Below are positions 34,200-45,017 of a DNA stretch of 64,000 nt, piece after piece (within the stretch, counting starts at the first letter, position 1; every line of letters begins with the position of its first letter). Below the pieces are notes generated by a model. It saw nothing but the letters and a program-made list of their open reading frames with translations, made no database searches and was not told the DNA's origin. The position numbers and the translations under genes are program-made. The DNA is from Ixodes scapularis (lineage: Eukaryota; Arthropoda; Arachnida; Ixodida; Ixodidae): contig NW_024609880.1 of assembly GCF_016920785.2 (NCBI RefSeq), positions 59,595,292 through 59,659,291 of the forward strand, written 5' to 3'.

Positions 34200-36281
34200 C
34201 TAATAATAATAATACCTTTATTTTTTCCAACAAAAACAATGTTGAAAAGGTGACTTGGGAAAAAAGCTGTAAAAACAGCTTGAGGAGCCCCAAACCACCT
34301 ACACCAGCAGTCGCGATGCAGGCACTAAAGATTTATACAAAATTGAAACATGACATGTGTACTACATGTTTGAACAACTTAACAAAGAAAGAACTGACGC
34401 TAAACAGGATAAGTAGCATATTGATACAGTTTACACAATAGTGAATACACACACAGAACGTTAAACACCACTGAAATAAACGCGAAAGAAACTATCGATT
34501 CAAAAGATTTTAACGCTTATCACGGACAATTTGGCTCGAAATAAACATTTGAAATAAACATTTCTCGTAAGATGCTCACCGATATATTGCTAAGCTCAAT
34601 GCCTTGCCTACTAAGCTGGTTAAGGGTAGAGGACAAAGTATATTTTAAACTTTGGTGGCCGTAGTTTGTTCTAAAAAAGGGTACTTCCCAAGGTTCTTTA
34701 ATTCGTGTTGGGTACCTATAAATTTTATCTGTTAGCTTCGCTAAGTTTTTAAGGTGACATTGGGATAAATTTGTTTCTATTTTATATCTTGCACATAAAC
34801 GATATTTATATAAATCAAAAATTTTCATCACACCAATCTTACAAAAAAGATCATCGGTTGGATGTTCTAGTGGCGCATTAGAGATACTTCTTAATTTCTT
34901 TTTTTGTAGCATAAAGATTTTGTGGAGGTTGGTATAGGTAGTAGTGCCCCATATGAGTTGACCATAATTTACATGTGAATAAAATAATGAATTATATAAT
35001 ATTAACTTTGTTCTAAGTGGTAGGATGTGTTTATGGCGGTATAGAATACCGACGATGCTAGATAACTTTGATACGATATGATTAATATGGTCGTCCCATA
35101 ACAAGTTTTCTTGAAAAATAACGCCCAAAGTTTTAAACGCGGGAACAATTTCTATTTGAGAAGAATTTATAAAAATATCCTTGGTAACATTAATATGTTT
35201 ATTCTTAGGTCGGAATATAACTGCCTTTGTCTTACCGGCGTTTATTTTTAATGCATTATGTCTACTCCATCTATTAAGCTTTTCTAGTGTTTCGTTCGCG
35301 TTATCAATGAGCTCCGACACATCATTACCATCAAACAATAGGCTTGCATCATCTGCATAAATAAAAAATTGAGTTGAGTGACTAATATTTACGATATCAT
35401 TTATATATACATTGAATAAGAATGGGCCGAGAATGCTTCCCTGCGGAACCCCCGATTCAATCGGTTTTATTTCAGATGAGTGCCCGTTTATATGAACATA
35501 CTGTCTGCGGGAAGATAAATATGAACGTAGAAGTTTTGATACATGAGCACGGAATCCATAAATATCTAATTTCTTTAGTAGCAAACTACGATCTAGATAG
35601 TCGAACGCTTTAGTGAAATCTACAAATAAGCCGAGAGTGAGTTTCTTTTGTTCAAAATTTCCAAGTATATGTTCTTTTTGCGCAAGGAGAGCAAGTTCTG
35701 TTGATCGATGCTTTCGAAAACAAAACTGCGACGAGCTAATCAAGTCATGATTATCAGCAAATGTTGTCATTCGAAGCAGTATAACCTTTTCCAAACCCTT
35801 AGAGAAAACAGGAAGGATTGAAACAGGTCGATAATTGCCCAGTTCGTTTTTATTTCCTTTTTTATATAACACTGTTACCTTCGCTAGTTGCATTTGACAA
35901 GGAAACACACCGTTTATGAAACAGAGATTGAATATGTGTGCTAAGGGAAGAGAAATAAGATCAATTACGTATTTAACTGGTTTTATCTGCAATCCATCGG
36001 AGTCGCAACTTTGGCTATTTTTTAGTACATTAAAGACAGATATTACCTCTGAAGCCGTAACAGGCATAAGAAACATAGATTCATTATTTCGAGCATTAAT
36101 ATATTTGCAAGCATCTGACTCTGGACGTTCTTTAACTAGATTTACATAATAGTCATTAAACGCATTTGACAATGCTTGTCCTGACAGCTCTTGATCATTG
36201 TGGCTGATCTTTAAAACTTGCTTCGTGGCGCACGAACGACCCAACACAGAGTTTAGTTTTTCCACATAACGTCGACTCTGT
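34200..36281 (-). mobile_element. 5'-truncated LINE (RT intact)
   Basis: A minus-strand non-LTR retrotransposon ends in an (ATT)n-type tail: AATAATAATAATA at 34,200-34,213 on the + strand, next to AATAAAGG on the minus. The 5' end near 36,281 lacks the endonuclease, as usual for truncated LINE copies. AAGAAA-type flanks at both sides may be the target duplication but are too simple to be sure. It lies in intron 2 of the cuticle pseudogene, antisense to it. Confidence 0.85.
34520..36265 (-). CDS. LINE reverse transcriptase, uninterrupted C-terminal 581 codons
   Basis: An open frame covers the end of an ORF2-type protein of the CR1/jockey-like groups. Visible RT motifs in order: VTVLYKKGNKNELGNYRPVS, SSSQFCFRKHRSTELAL, LFVDFTKAFDYLD (motif A), ESGVPQGSILGPFLFNVYIN (motif B), FIYADDASLLF (catalytic YADD), AGKTKAVIFRP and FKTLGVIF. 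A C-terminal region follows with LYNSLFYSHVNYGQLIWG. It would reverse-transcribe the element at its target site. The apurinic endonuclease that normally precedes RT is absent because of truncation, so this copy cannot move on its own. The frame has not decayed, which indicates recent insertion. Confidence 0.88.
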   Translation of the reverse strand: MEKLNSVLGRSCATKQVLKISHNDQELSGQALSNAFNDYYVNLVKERPESDACKYINARNNESMFLMPVTASEVISVFNVLKNSQSCDSDGLQIKPVKYVIDLISLPLAHIFNLCFINGVFPCQMQLAKVTVLYKKGNKNELGNYRPVSILPVFSKGLEKVILLRMTTFADNHDLISSSQFCFRKHRSTELALLAQKEHILGNFEQKKLTLGLFVDFTKAFDYLDRSLLLKKLDIYGFRAHVSKLLRSYLSSRRQYVHINGHSSEIKPIESGVPQGSILGPFLFNVYINDIVNISHSTQFFIYADDASLLFDGNDVSELIDNANETLEKLNRWSRHNALKINAGKTKAVIFRPKNKHINVTKDIFINSSQIEIVPAFKTLGVIFQENLLWDDHINHIVSKLSSIVGILYRHKHILPLRTKLILYNSLFYSHVNYGQLIWGTTTYTNLHKIFMLQKKKLRSISNAPLEHPTDDLFCKIGVMKIFDLYKYRLCARYKIETNLSQCHLKNLAKLTDKIYRYPTRIKEPWEVPFFRTNYGHQSLKYTLSSTLNQLSRQGIELSNISVSILREMFISNVYFEPNCP

Positions 36282-36870
36282 TATTACAAGAAAGAAAAAA
36301 GTCTGGAAGAACTTAAGAGATAGAAAGTTACTTAAACATATATGTTCATATCTTAGGCTTTTTCTTTATCTGTCATGATTCTGACAGTTTCACGCAACAT
36401 ATTTATTGGTACTAGGGTAGAAAGAAGAAAGGGTCCTAAAACAAATTTCGTTTTTTTTTCTCGCCTAGCACGCTCCCCGGCCCTACCTCTTTGGCTACGA
36501 CAACACCGATGAGTTCGGTGCCCGCATGACCCGATAGGAGACTGGCGATGCGTTCAACAACAAGGTCGGATCTTACAGCTACGTCGATGCTCTCGGCATC
36601 ACACGTACTGTGAAGTACGTCGCCGACGACGCCGGCTTCCGCGCCACCGTTGAGACGAGCGAGCCAGGCACCAAGACCTCGGCACCAGCCGACGCTCCAT
36701 TCTTCTCCACCTCCGTCGAGGGCCCACACCCAGTCGTCAACGCTCTTCATTCAACTCCAGAGGTTGTCAGTGGCGTTCACGCTGCTTCAGTGGCTGTTCG
36801 TGCCATCCACGCCGCCGCAGTGGTGCAGACTCCAATATCGTACGCCATTGCCAAGTCCTTGTAACATGAT

Positions 36871-36876
36871 AATAAA
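36871..36876 (+). terminator. Poly(A) signal of cuticle pseudogene 2
   Basis: AATAAA 7 bases after the stop codon, same spacing as in gene 1. Confidence 0.7.
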
Positions 36877-37134
36877 TAAGTTATTGCTGTAATTGAGTTA
36901 TAAGAAAATCGATTTTTAGGCATTCGCATTGAAGCTGTCTGGAAAGTTTAGGAACCTTCCAAACAGGTTTACGAACCGTTAAAAGCAAATCAACCAGAAA
37001 TGCATAAAATATATGGAAAGGAACTCCTCCCCTCCCCCTTCCGATGGCACGAAAGGCAACCCAGAAAATTTCACGCCTACTGTACTCTTGCTTTAACAAA
37101 GGTGATGGGTCTGCTCGAATTCTCTCCGTGGAAG

Positions 37135-38236
37135 TATAGACCTTTCCAAAAAGAGCGCTCTGGCCGCCGCCATTTTGCGAATCGAGCGACCCCTTTCAGC
37201 CAGAAATTTCTGGCACCCGCCTGAGCTGTGGAAACCCGGTCAGCGTGACTCCCCACCTGCATTTTGCATTCGGAGTTCGCCGGCTTTTCTTGGAAGTTTT
37301 TACTTTATTCGCCTGCTTAGGATGCTTACCCTTTCTATGTTATCTTCCACTGTGAGAACCAGAAAATACCAGGGCTCGTAGGCTGCTCGGTTTTCGCAGG
37401 AAACGAACGAAGAGAGCGAACGTCAAGCAGCCCGTGACGCAGGCAGTTCGACGTTCTTGGAGGATTATTTCCGTTGAGATAATCTCCAAAAAGCCTTCCC
37501 GGCTGTGTTCCGGGCCTTCGCGAAAAATAGCTGATAGGGTCGGGTCCGGGGTGTGGGGACAGAATAGACACGTTCGTTCATTTGCTTTGAAGCTGTGCAG
37601 AAATGCTGCTCTCTTCTACATGTTCCCCAAAACACGCCGGATTCCGTCCGATTGTCGTGAAGTGACTATCGTCGACACTGTATATTTGATATGCTGTGTT
37701 ATTTGAGACCTCTCTCAAATCCTGTTCGGATAACGCGGCACCGAGGGGTACGTACAATATATTTTTTGTTCGATTGATGAGACTCATTGAATTTTATGTT
37801 CTGGGCGGGGAATATCCATGCAGTACCGATATCCTGTGTGGTCAAATATTTTGACCTTTATAGATTGACACGGCTGAGTTTACGGTGCCGTAAAACAATG
37901 ACCATAAAATGAAACAAACATTCCTGTTGCATTTGTTCTGTCGCGCACGGACTCACCAAAACAGCTTTCATTTCTTTGTTTTTGTTCCCAAAAATAGAGC
38001 ACTGCTTTCTTAAAGACGTCTATAAATTATGCTCGCCACAGAACACAAGATAAAAAAGAAAACGCGGCAATTCAGCCTCCACCAGCGTCCGGAATTGCGC
38101 CAACGCAGGCTGCCACAGCCTACTGACGAGAAACTCCACAGCTCAGCGCAGTCGGGCAACACTGACGTACACTCTCAAAACCAGGGACACGCGCTATAAA
38201 TCGTTTCGTTCGAGACTGCCGCTGGAAAGGTCTATA
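37135..38236. mobile_element. 1.1-kb MITE (TATAGAC termini)
   Basis: Left TATAGACCTTTCC and right GGAAAGGTCTATA form inverted ends. Same terminal hexamer family as the elements at 9,152 and 46,250. Internal open frames (for example 37,335-37,571 -) show no domain. The short TIR with long unmatched interior could be a deletion derivative of a mariner-like element. Confidence 0.65.
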
Positions 38237-38387
38237 CAAGCACTTGCGAACGTTGAAGCTTGAAGTTTCAACATAGTTTTGACCCCTCCCTGGCGAATCG
38301 CGGTATGGTGATAGTGGTTGAAGACATTGCGATCTGACTGCGGCCCTGCAACTTACAGTCGCAGAAAAATATGCCTATAGACGCTTT

Positions 38388-38743
38388 TAGAGCGGAGCTC
38401 TTAGGCGCCCGGTTCCGGCTTGAGCGGTGTCGCCGTCGGCGCAACCGCTGCGACGTTTCGGCCTGGGGACGTTCCGGCACCGTGCCGAAACGCCCGCGCG
38501 GGGTCACGTGCAGTTCCCACACCTCAGAACCCTTTTAGGGGGGTCATGTTACGTGACTACCCTGAGGTCACGTGACCCCGGTCATGTCAAGTGACTCCCT
38601 GAGGTCACGCGGACGGCGACGGCGACGCCGACGCCACTTGGAGGGAGGAGTAGCAGGCAGGGTGAGGAGGTGAGGAGGAGGGAGGAAGGATATACCTTCC
38701 CCTCAGTACCCTTCCCCTCCTCCTCCTCAAGAGCTGCGCTCTA
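38388..38743. mobile_element. MITE with TAGAGCG ends and CACGTG motifs
   Basis: Left TAGAGCGGAGCTCTT and right AAGAGCTGCGCTCTA are inverted ends shared with the element at 55,451-56,002. The interior has a few GTCACGTGAC words, a CGGCGACGGCGACGCC run and a pyrimidine/purine block rich in CCTCCT. Non-coding. Confidence 0.7.
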
Positions 38744-39095
38744 TTTCGGCATTACAGGGAGTTGTAAACGACTTTCATTTTTTGTGTAGTCTACTTTAGC
38801 CGCCACCTGTCGACCAGCCTTCCGAGTCACTTTTGGTCACCTTCAATTATGATCGAGGCTGCTATTTAAACCTGTTGGCGGGTCTAGCGTATGGCGTGTG
38901 ACCGCATTACGACATATAGATCGCGTCTATGGTTCAAAGCGCTCTCAGTGTTAGCTTTCAAAGCTGCAGTGGTGACACTAAGATCTGAAACCACGCTGTG
39001 CGTACAAATCATGCCGCACTCGCGCCATGGACTGTCCTTATGTTTAGTGCCAATCTCAGTGCACCGATTTCCAAATGGCAAGAAGACAAATCACG
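38744..39095. other. No gene recognised
   Basis: Nothing supportable. Confidence 0.45.
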
Positions 39096-39103
39096 GCTTA
39101 GAC

Positions 39104-39413
39104 CAGTGGTCCTCAGCCATCGATATTTCGCGAACCCCTTGTGGATCTGCAAAGGTGGTGGAGGACCCGGTTCGTGGTGAAGGGAGGGAAAGGTACTGGT
39201 GAATTATTATAATGATTTAAGAAATAGACATAAGTAAGGGCTAGTGTGAAGTAGACTTCTTTTATTGACATACACACGAGAAGACTTGCCCGAAAACTCA
39301 GACATTTCTTCTCGACCTGAAAAAAGACAACTTTTATCGCCGGGCTTGAATGATGAAACAGGGCTTCCCGGACCCCTAGAATGCTTTCGCGGACCCTCAT
39401 TTGAGAACCACTT
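39104..39413. mobile_element. 310-bp hAT MITE
   Basis: The left end CAGTGGTCCTCAGCC and right end TTTGAGAACCACTT fit the hAT consensus CAGTGGTTCTCAA. Flanking 8-mers GCTTAGAC (39,096-39,103) and GCGTAGAC (39,414-39,421) are an 8-bp target duplication with one mismatch, the hAT size. No transposase. Confidence 0.75.
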
Positions 39414-39421
39414 GCGTAGAC

Positions 39422-40814
39422 AATGATCGCATCGGTACTTGGATGGCTGTATTACCAAGCCATTGCTACGCTACACTAAAAAATAGGCGGTGATTCGCCT
39501 ATTTTTTATAAGCGCAAGAAATTCTTTGCGCACGCAGATGTTACACAAGTTTAAAAACCCATGCACTTATTCTAACGCAGTAATAGTATTCACGATAGGT
39601 TAAGCGTGCAAGCAAGAGGTGCTAATTAAATACCTCAGATTTATATGCATAGTTCCAGCGCATAAAATTTTGCTTCCCCGCGCGATGTCTTGATTACCAT
39701 GTAGTTTACACAAATCTCATGTCTGTGCTGTTTCCGCCAGCTTGCTTACCATCTTACATCCTGCTACATTTCAACCAGAACTGAAAAATTCGTGCCAATA
39801 TTGCGCCTGAAATTTATTTATTTTTATAAATATAGAGACCGATGTATCAGTTGTCATTACACGGCCGGATACTTAGCGTAAGCTGACATGTAACAAAACT
39901 ATTAAAATCACGTATTTGTACATTAAATAAAAAAATGAAATAATTTTGTCATGGGCTCAACAGAAAAGGCTGTTTACTTACAAAAGAAAAAAAACAAAAA
40001 AACTAGAATTTATTTATCGCAGTAGGACCTTCTGTTACCAAGATAACGGCACTCATACCAGGTGGCTGTAAACAGTCAATGCATCAAAGCACGAAGCATG
40101 ATTTCTGGAGCTGAGTGTATATCACAACATATATATCTGAAAACGAAACGTGACGGAACAATAACTCGCACGCAAAAAATACAAATCTAATAGCATTAAG
40201 CATTAAAATAATGAGTTTATTTCGGTAATACAAGTAATTGGGAAATGGGAACAAACTTTATTTCAACTGTACTTGAACATTTAATACAGCTGATTATAAT
40301 AAAATTTTCGAAATCTATAATATATCAAATGTTTTTTTTTTTTTTTTCTACACAGAAGAATATATTTGGAAGTGCACATATAGTTTTTATTTAGTTTCTG
40401 AAAACGACAGGAAACCGGAACAAGAAGAGATGAAACACCAAAAACGTAAAAGTAAACATCTCCACGTGTGTGAATGATGTTGATTGGAGCGAAGCTCTGG
40501 TGGTGCTGATGATACTGATTCAATTCTTCATATGTAGTGCTGATGGTGCTGATTTCTTTTTATTTCTCATAGGTAGTGCTGAGTTCCGGGTTGCATTTCG
40601 ACTTCATTATTACTGCTTTATGGTCGGTGAAAGGCAGAGCCAGTGGTTCTTCAAGCGGATCAGCTTGGAACCGCTAGAAGCCGTTGGAACGCATCTCCAC
40701 CGCTTAAGTCGACGGTCCATGTCAGAAACAGAATGTAAAAAAAAAAATTGGCTTGCTCTTTATGTTTATACAGCCTTGATGGAGATGCGCCTCAACGGGT
40801 AATCGGTCTCTTAG
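39422..40814. other. No gene recognised
   Basis: A small hairpin AAATAGGCGG/CGCCTATTT lies at 39,481-39,510, and a T-run at 40,332-40,348. The rest is AT-rich without recognisable content. Confidence 0.45.
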
Positions 40815-41034
40815 CTGTAGATGAGAAATTTGGCCAGTGCGGTACAACTGCTAACCTGGGGTTTTTAACGTGCATCACGCAGTAGTGGTCACACGAACGC
40901 GTGCCGGTACGAAACTCATCCAGATCGAAACGGGCGGGGGCGGCGCGGATCGAACCCAGGAGGTTCCCAGCGAAAGCTTTTCGCTCCACGCTCCGAGCTG
41001 AGACGCGTTAGCCCACTCGGCCACTTCCTCCCTT
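40815..41034 (-). mobile_element. tRNA-derived SINE
   Basis: On the minus strand the head reads GTGGCCGAGTGGGCTAAC (A box) and GGTTCGATCC (B box), with a long variable arm like a class II (Ser/Leu) tRNA. The body contains GATGCACGTTAAAAACCCCA, close to the word TGCACGTTAAAGAACCCCAG that I recall from tick SINEs of the Ruka type. Not a functional tRNA: the head runs straight into the SINE body. Confidence 0.75.
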
Positions 41035-41039
41035 AAACA

Positions 41040-41180
41040 GAATGTGTGGTATGGAACGTGGCCGCAGCACCCTCTGGACTATAAACTCTTGACCGCAGCG
41101 CCCTCTCGACTATAAACGTTGAGCCAATGCATGAAACGTTTAACGCGATTATATACGCATTTGACCGCAGCGCCCTCTCC
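41040..41180 (+). repeat. Short array of CCGCAGCGCCCTCT units
   Basis: ACCGCAGCGCCCTCTC-like words recur three times (41,059 variant, 41,092, 41,163), each followed by TATA(A/G)A. Probably fragments of a local repeat between two SINEs. Confidence 0.5.
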
Positions 41181-41328
41181 TGTATAGAGATTGAGCGGAT
41201 ACATGCAATGTTTCATTCATGACAACCCCAGCTCTTGAGTTACTACCACATCTCTTTTCAATCATGAATTCACCCGGCTTTTGGAACATTTTTGCATTTA
41301 CCACATCTCCGAGCCCCCTACTCGTCCC

Positions 41329-41515
41329 GCAGTCGTGGCCGGGCGGTTAAGGCGATGGAGTAGAAATCCATTGGGTTCTCCCACACAGGTTTGATTTCTG
41401 TTTACTGCGCAAATATTTTTTTCTTTTTATGTGAGCACGGACGCCGGCCGGCCGGCCGGACGGACGGAGAGACAAGGCTAGACCCTAAGGAGCTTCGCCC
41501 CTAAAACGCTTTCAT
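41329..41515 (+). mobile_element. tRNA-Ser-headed SINE
   Basis: 41,329-41,408 resembles tRNA-Ser(AGA): GCAGTCGTGGCCGGGCGGTT, anticodon stem-loop TGGAGTAGAAATCCA, and a T-arm CAGGTTTGATTTCTG that has lost the conserved TTCGAAT. A pyrimidine stretch, a GGCCGGCC run and AGGAGCTTCGCCCCTAAA follow. I recall this tail from tick SINEs. The mutated T-loop argues against a working tRNA. Confidence 0.65.
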
Positions 41516-43230
41516 CAAAGATGTACCTATCATTAAGAACGGCATAGCCTCGCCGGGTTATAGGGCGCGAGTATTCCCATGCGCTACGGGCGGCCCAGAT
41601 AAACTGAGATAGTGTTGACGTGTCAAGCGGCAAAGCAGCCTCTTCACCTTCTTCCACAAACGCCTCAATTTGTCGATATATTTTTTTTTCTTTTACGAAA
41701 GACTGCGTTCCAAGACACCACAACGCAGCTGGACAGAGAGGCGAAATCAACCTGGGAGCTGGTCAGCTCCCGCTTTTGAAACGCATTTTCGGAACGCTTT
41801 TTTTATTCCGAACGTTGAGGAACTACAGTGAGAAAACATTTTATGCTTTAAAAAGCGAGGTAGCAACTGAAACCAGAAACCACGTGCATAAACGACAGCT
41901 TTTTTTATCTTTAAGTCAAGGTACAGCTTCTGCAAAGACAGTGTTGCCAGCTAATTTTAACGTATATATGTTCACACTTCCTCGGTCTATGTTAAGTCCA
42001 GGCACGAATGCCACAGTTGAATTGGACCCCGGAATAAGTTTTGATTATAGATACGTTGAAATTTATTGTGCAGGTGCATGCAGCCTTCTTTAATTTGTAT
42101 ACTGAACTGGACTGGATTGGTTTCATGAGGCCGCGGAGCGTTTCCCGCCCTGCTGTTTCGCTTCAAGAAAGCTTTGGTTGGGATTAGTTGGTACATGTCG
42201 ATTGAACGGTTAGAAGACGCGTACTGAAACGGGATTAAAAAGACACACGTACGACACATGGCGCTTCTCCGTGTCGTATGTGTGCCTTTTTTCATCCCGT
42301 TTTAATTCACGCGTTTTAACCTTTTAATCCCTTTCGCTTCCTTCGGTGCTTGCTACGTCCAGTTTCGATCTAACGTAAGAGGAAAACTCTCTTCTCCCCC
42401 GCTTCCAATGACGCGCCGCTGTCGACGCACACTGATCTTACGATGGCACCGGGACGTAGGCGCGTGGTTTAGTTTCCCAGTATGCTAAACGTACACGACC
42501 ACGTAAAACCTAGGAGCACCGACGAGGCCGTTTGCTTGAAACCAACGACACACGAGGAAAACATGGCCTCTTCGAAGACAGCAGTTATCGGACCATGGGC
42601 GGTGATCGAGACAAGCTGTCGTGGCTGCATCTGAAACCGCTCACGCATGGGAGAATAGACTGGCCCTCCGAAGACAACGAAACCATGCACTAATTGCTAT
42701 ATTAAAGAGGTCAAATATTTATGCCAAAATCGCTGCTTCCGCTAAACCGTTTCTCGAAAAATGTGTTAACGCATTTCGTTGAGAACCAGTTTAGCCACAG
42801 CAGCGAGTTCGTCATAATTTTATAACCTATGTGAAAGCTGATTTGTTTTAATGCTGACGAGAAACATTTTTCTATCATATATTCCATTGATAAAGTAAAT
42901 AATAATGTGGCACAACACATATTTGTACTTCCCTGTAACAAAACATCGCAGTCCATTCACCTTGAATATCAAGGTTTGTGAAAAGAACACACACGAAACA
43001 TTCGTGGCACATTCATTTTAGTTAAGGAGTTTGAGAATAGCATAGGTAATTTTCTTCAGTTAGGAGACATGCCATTTTTTCAATAATGTCTAGTGTTCAA
43101 GGTGAATTTGGTGTTTTAGTTTCGAAAGACGTCCGAAAACAAAGACAAAGACGTTACTTCAGTCGCCAGTTATGCTGATACTGGGAACGTCGCCTTAACT
43201 CCGCAATTTTTATGATTTGCTGAGTCGCAC
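41516..43230. other. No gene recognised; hairpin at 42,227-42,303
   Basis: AAACGGGATTAAAAAGACAC...TACGACAC is followed by its inverse GTGTCGTA...CATCCCGTTT, a ~35-bp stem seen at the ends of some tick retroelements. The open frame 41,620-42,093 has no recognisable domain. Confidence 0.45.
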
Positions 43231-44150
43231 GAATTATGGACGCTTGATACTTGCACTACGACAGCTGCCACCCACGGCACTGCGAAAATAGCATACCTTA
43301 TAGTCAGGCTCATAGGTTTAAAGGTATATGTTCCCGCAACGATGATTTTAAAACAAAAACCGATGAATTACGCCAAGTCCTAAAAGAACAGAAGTACCCG
43401 GAAAACATTATAGACGATGCGATCAATAAGGCACAGGTCCTTAATCGTGGCCTCTTGTTGAGTGAGCGGAGCCCTCAGCCAGAGGAGCGTCGGGCAAACC
43501 TCGTACTAACTTTCAACAATAAGACTCCGAATGTCGCACCCATATTAAGAAAACATTTTAACATTTTACAACAAAATGGACGCCTCGAAAGGATTATTCC
43601 TTCCATTCCCCGAGTAGTCTACAGACGCTCACGCAATCTTAGGGACGCCATAGTTAGGTCTAAGACAACCTACACTGAAAGCACTGGCAGTCGCCCTTGT
43701 GGAAGAACAAATTGCGAGGTCTGTCAACACGTGACACCTAAAACCACGGTAGAGAGTACGAATTCCAATTTCACCTACATAATCCACGGAAACTTAAACT
43801 GCGGCACAAGTAATGTCATATAGCTCCTCACATGTGGCAGCTGCGGTAAGCAGTGCGTGGGCTAAACCAGCACACCTTTCGGATTGAGGTTTAACAATCA
43901 CAGGGCGCATGTAAATTCATTTCCCAAACTCCCCCTTTCAAAACATATGGCGCTACCCAAACACACGTTTGACAAACTGGACGTTACATTTTTACAATCC
44001 AATTTCAAAAGCAACCGTGATTGCGAGCAGAGAGAATCGTATCTTATTTACAAATTTAATTCAATCCGGGCCGGTATTAATGAAGATCCAGGTATAATGT
44101 CATCTATGCATGCAATCTACCTTGGTCCCCCTGTAGCGGAGTGGCTGTAG
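43231..44150 (+). pseudogene. Second Penelope-like element: RT C-terminus and GIY-YIG, with two stops
   Basis: One frame from 43,251 to 44,150 encodes the end of an RT (SIPYSQAHRFKGICSRNDDF, KYPENIIDDAI), a linker with Cys motif (PCGRTNCEVC) and a GIY-YIG nuclease (NVI-stop-LLTCGSCGKQCVG-stop-T, then LRFNNHRAHV and ESYLIYKFNSI). The stops TAG near 43,821 and TAA near 43,863 fall inside the nuclease core, replacing residues next to GIY and YIG. The element is of a different Penelope lineage from the split copy (different linker, IPYSQA motif). The 5' part of the RT is missing. Confidence 0.8.
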
Positions 44151-44737
44151 CTAATTCAATCCCACTCGTTCAACCCTTTAATTTTTCCGTGTACCTTTCT
44201 GTATAACCTGTCGATGAGTCAACGGGTCATGACCTTCAACAGGCATCTTCCACCTGTTGCTCCTTGTTGAATGTTCTGGGACTGTGGTGAACACTGTTAT
44301 ATTTACGACTTTTTTTTTTTGCAGGAGATTTGTTTTTTTATGCGCTTTGGCCGAGCGTTTGCTTGATTTACTGTGTGCGCTTTTTCAGTCTTTTTTTTTA
44401 ATGCAGGGGATTTGTCTATGCGCGTTGGCGTTAATTTACTATGTGTGCTTATTTCACCTTTTCCTTCTCTATGCAGGGGCTTTTTTTATGAGTTTTGTCA
44501 TTATTTACTGCGTGCGCTTATCCCAATCCTCTGTCCTTTTTTTTTTTTTTTTACTCTGCTTTGTTTAGCTTTGCGTCCTTCTGCGGCGTGCGTTGCTGGC
44601 CATCTGGGCCGATCCAGCTATGTGAACGTTACTGCGCCCTCCGCACGTGACGTTCCTGGGGTCACGAATTCTGACGTGGCCTTTGGTCGGCTCCGATGCC
44701 TGGCGAAGTCTGCTGCGGCCGTGCGTGGAGCAGGGTA

Positions 44738-44763
44738 GGGGGGGGGGGGGGGGGGGGGGGGGG
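44738..44763 (+). repeat. (G)26 homopolymer
   Basis: Twenty-six consecutive G residues after GGGTA. Exceptional for this AT-rich window. May form quadruplex DNA and is a likely site of length error. Confidence 0.9.
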
Positions 44764-44967
44764 AGTACAGCAGCGTTTTTTTAGTTGGGCTCTTTTGGGC
44801 ATTTTTACAGGTGATCTGATAGGTGATGTGGCCCGGGTGTGGAAACCGAAAGCAACTCTGTAACCGACTCTGGCAGCCAGTCTTGAGGAAGGCCTGTTTC
44901 AGGCCGAAATGTAGAATCACTAAATGCTTTAAAACTCCAACAACATTTCGAAGCGCGACTTCATTAC

Positions 44968-44968
<1 letters not shown>

Positions 44969-45017
<49 letters not shown>
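44969..45017 (+). repeat. (TA)n(GA)n microsatellite
   Basis: A TA tract runs directly into an AG tract, ~24 nt each. Confidence 0.92.

Larger units (their letters stand above)
31968..36864 (+). pseudogene. Cuticle protein 2, start lost and in-frame stop
   Basis: Exon equivalents 31968-31979, 32087-32140 and 36469-36864 have intact GT-AG sites in the same phase as genes 1 and 3. The start position reads ATC TTC TCA GAG where gene 3 has ATG TTC ACC AAG. No ATG occurs between the TATA box and the exon 1 donor. Exon 2 encodes an intact signal-peptide core (VFVCCLFAYVACGVVVEQ). Exon 3 has TAG at 36535-36537, codon 45, where the sisters have CAG. No in-frame ATG follows it. The rest stays open for 109 codons with a recognisable RR domain (GSYSYVDALG, KYVADDAGF), so the damage is recent. 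Intron 2 is 4,328 nt and holds an antisense LINE. Confidence 0.88.

Noticed and set aside
36610..36864. Open frame of 84 codons resembling a cuticle-protein C-terminus
   Set aside because: It is the part of cuticle pseudogene 2 downstream of the TAG, not an independent gene: no ATG, promoter or signal peptide of its own.
41329..41408. Functional tRNA-Ser(AGA) gene
   Set aside because: The T-loop lacks the conserved TTCGAAT, and it runs into a SINE-like body without a T-run terminator at the expected place.
44257..44738. Hydrophobic open frames of 103-121 codons
   Set aside because: Produced by T-rich runs; no domain and no conserved start.
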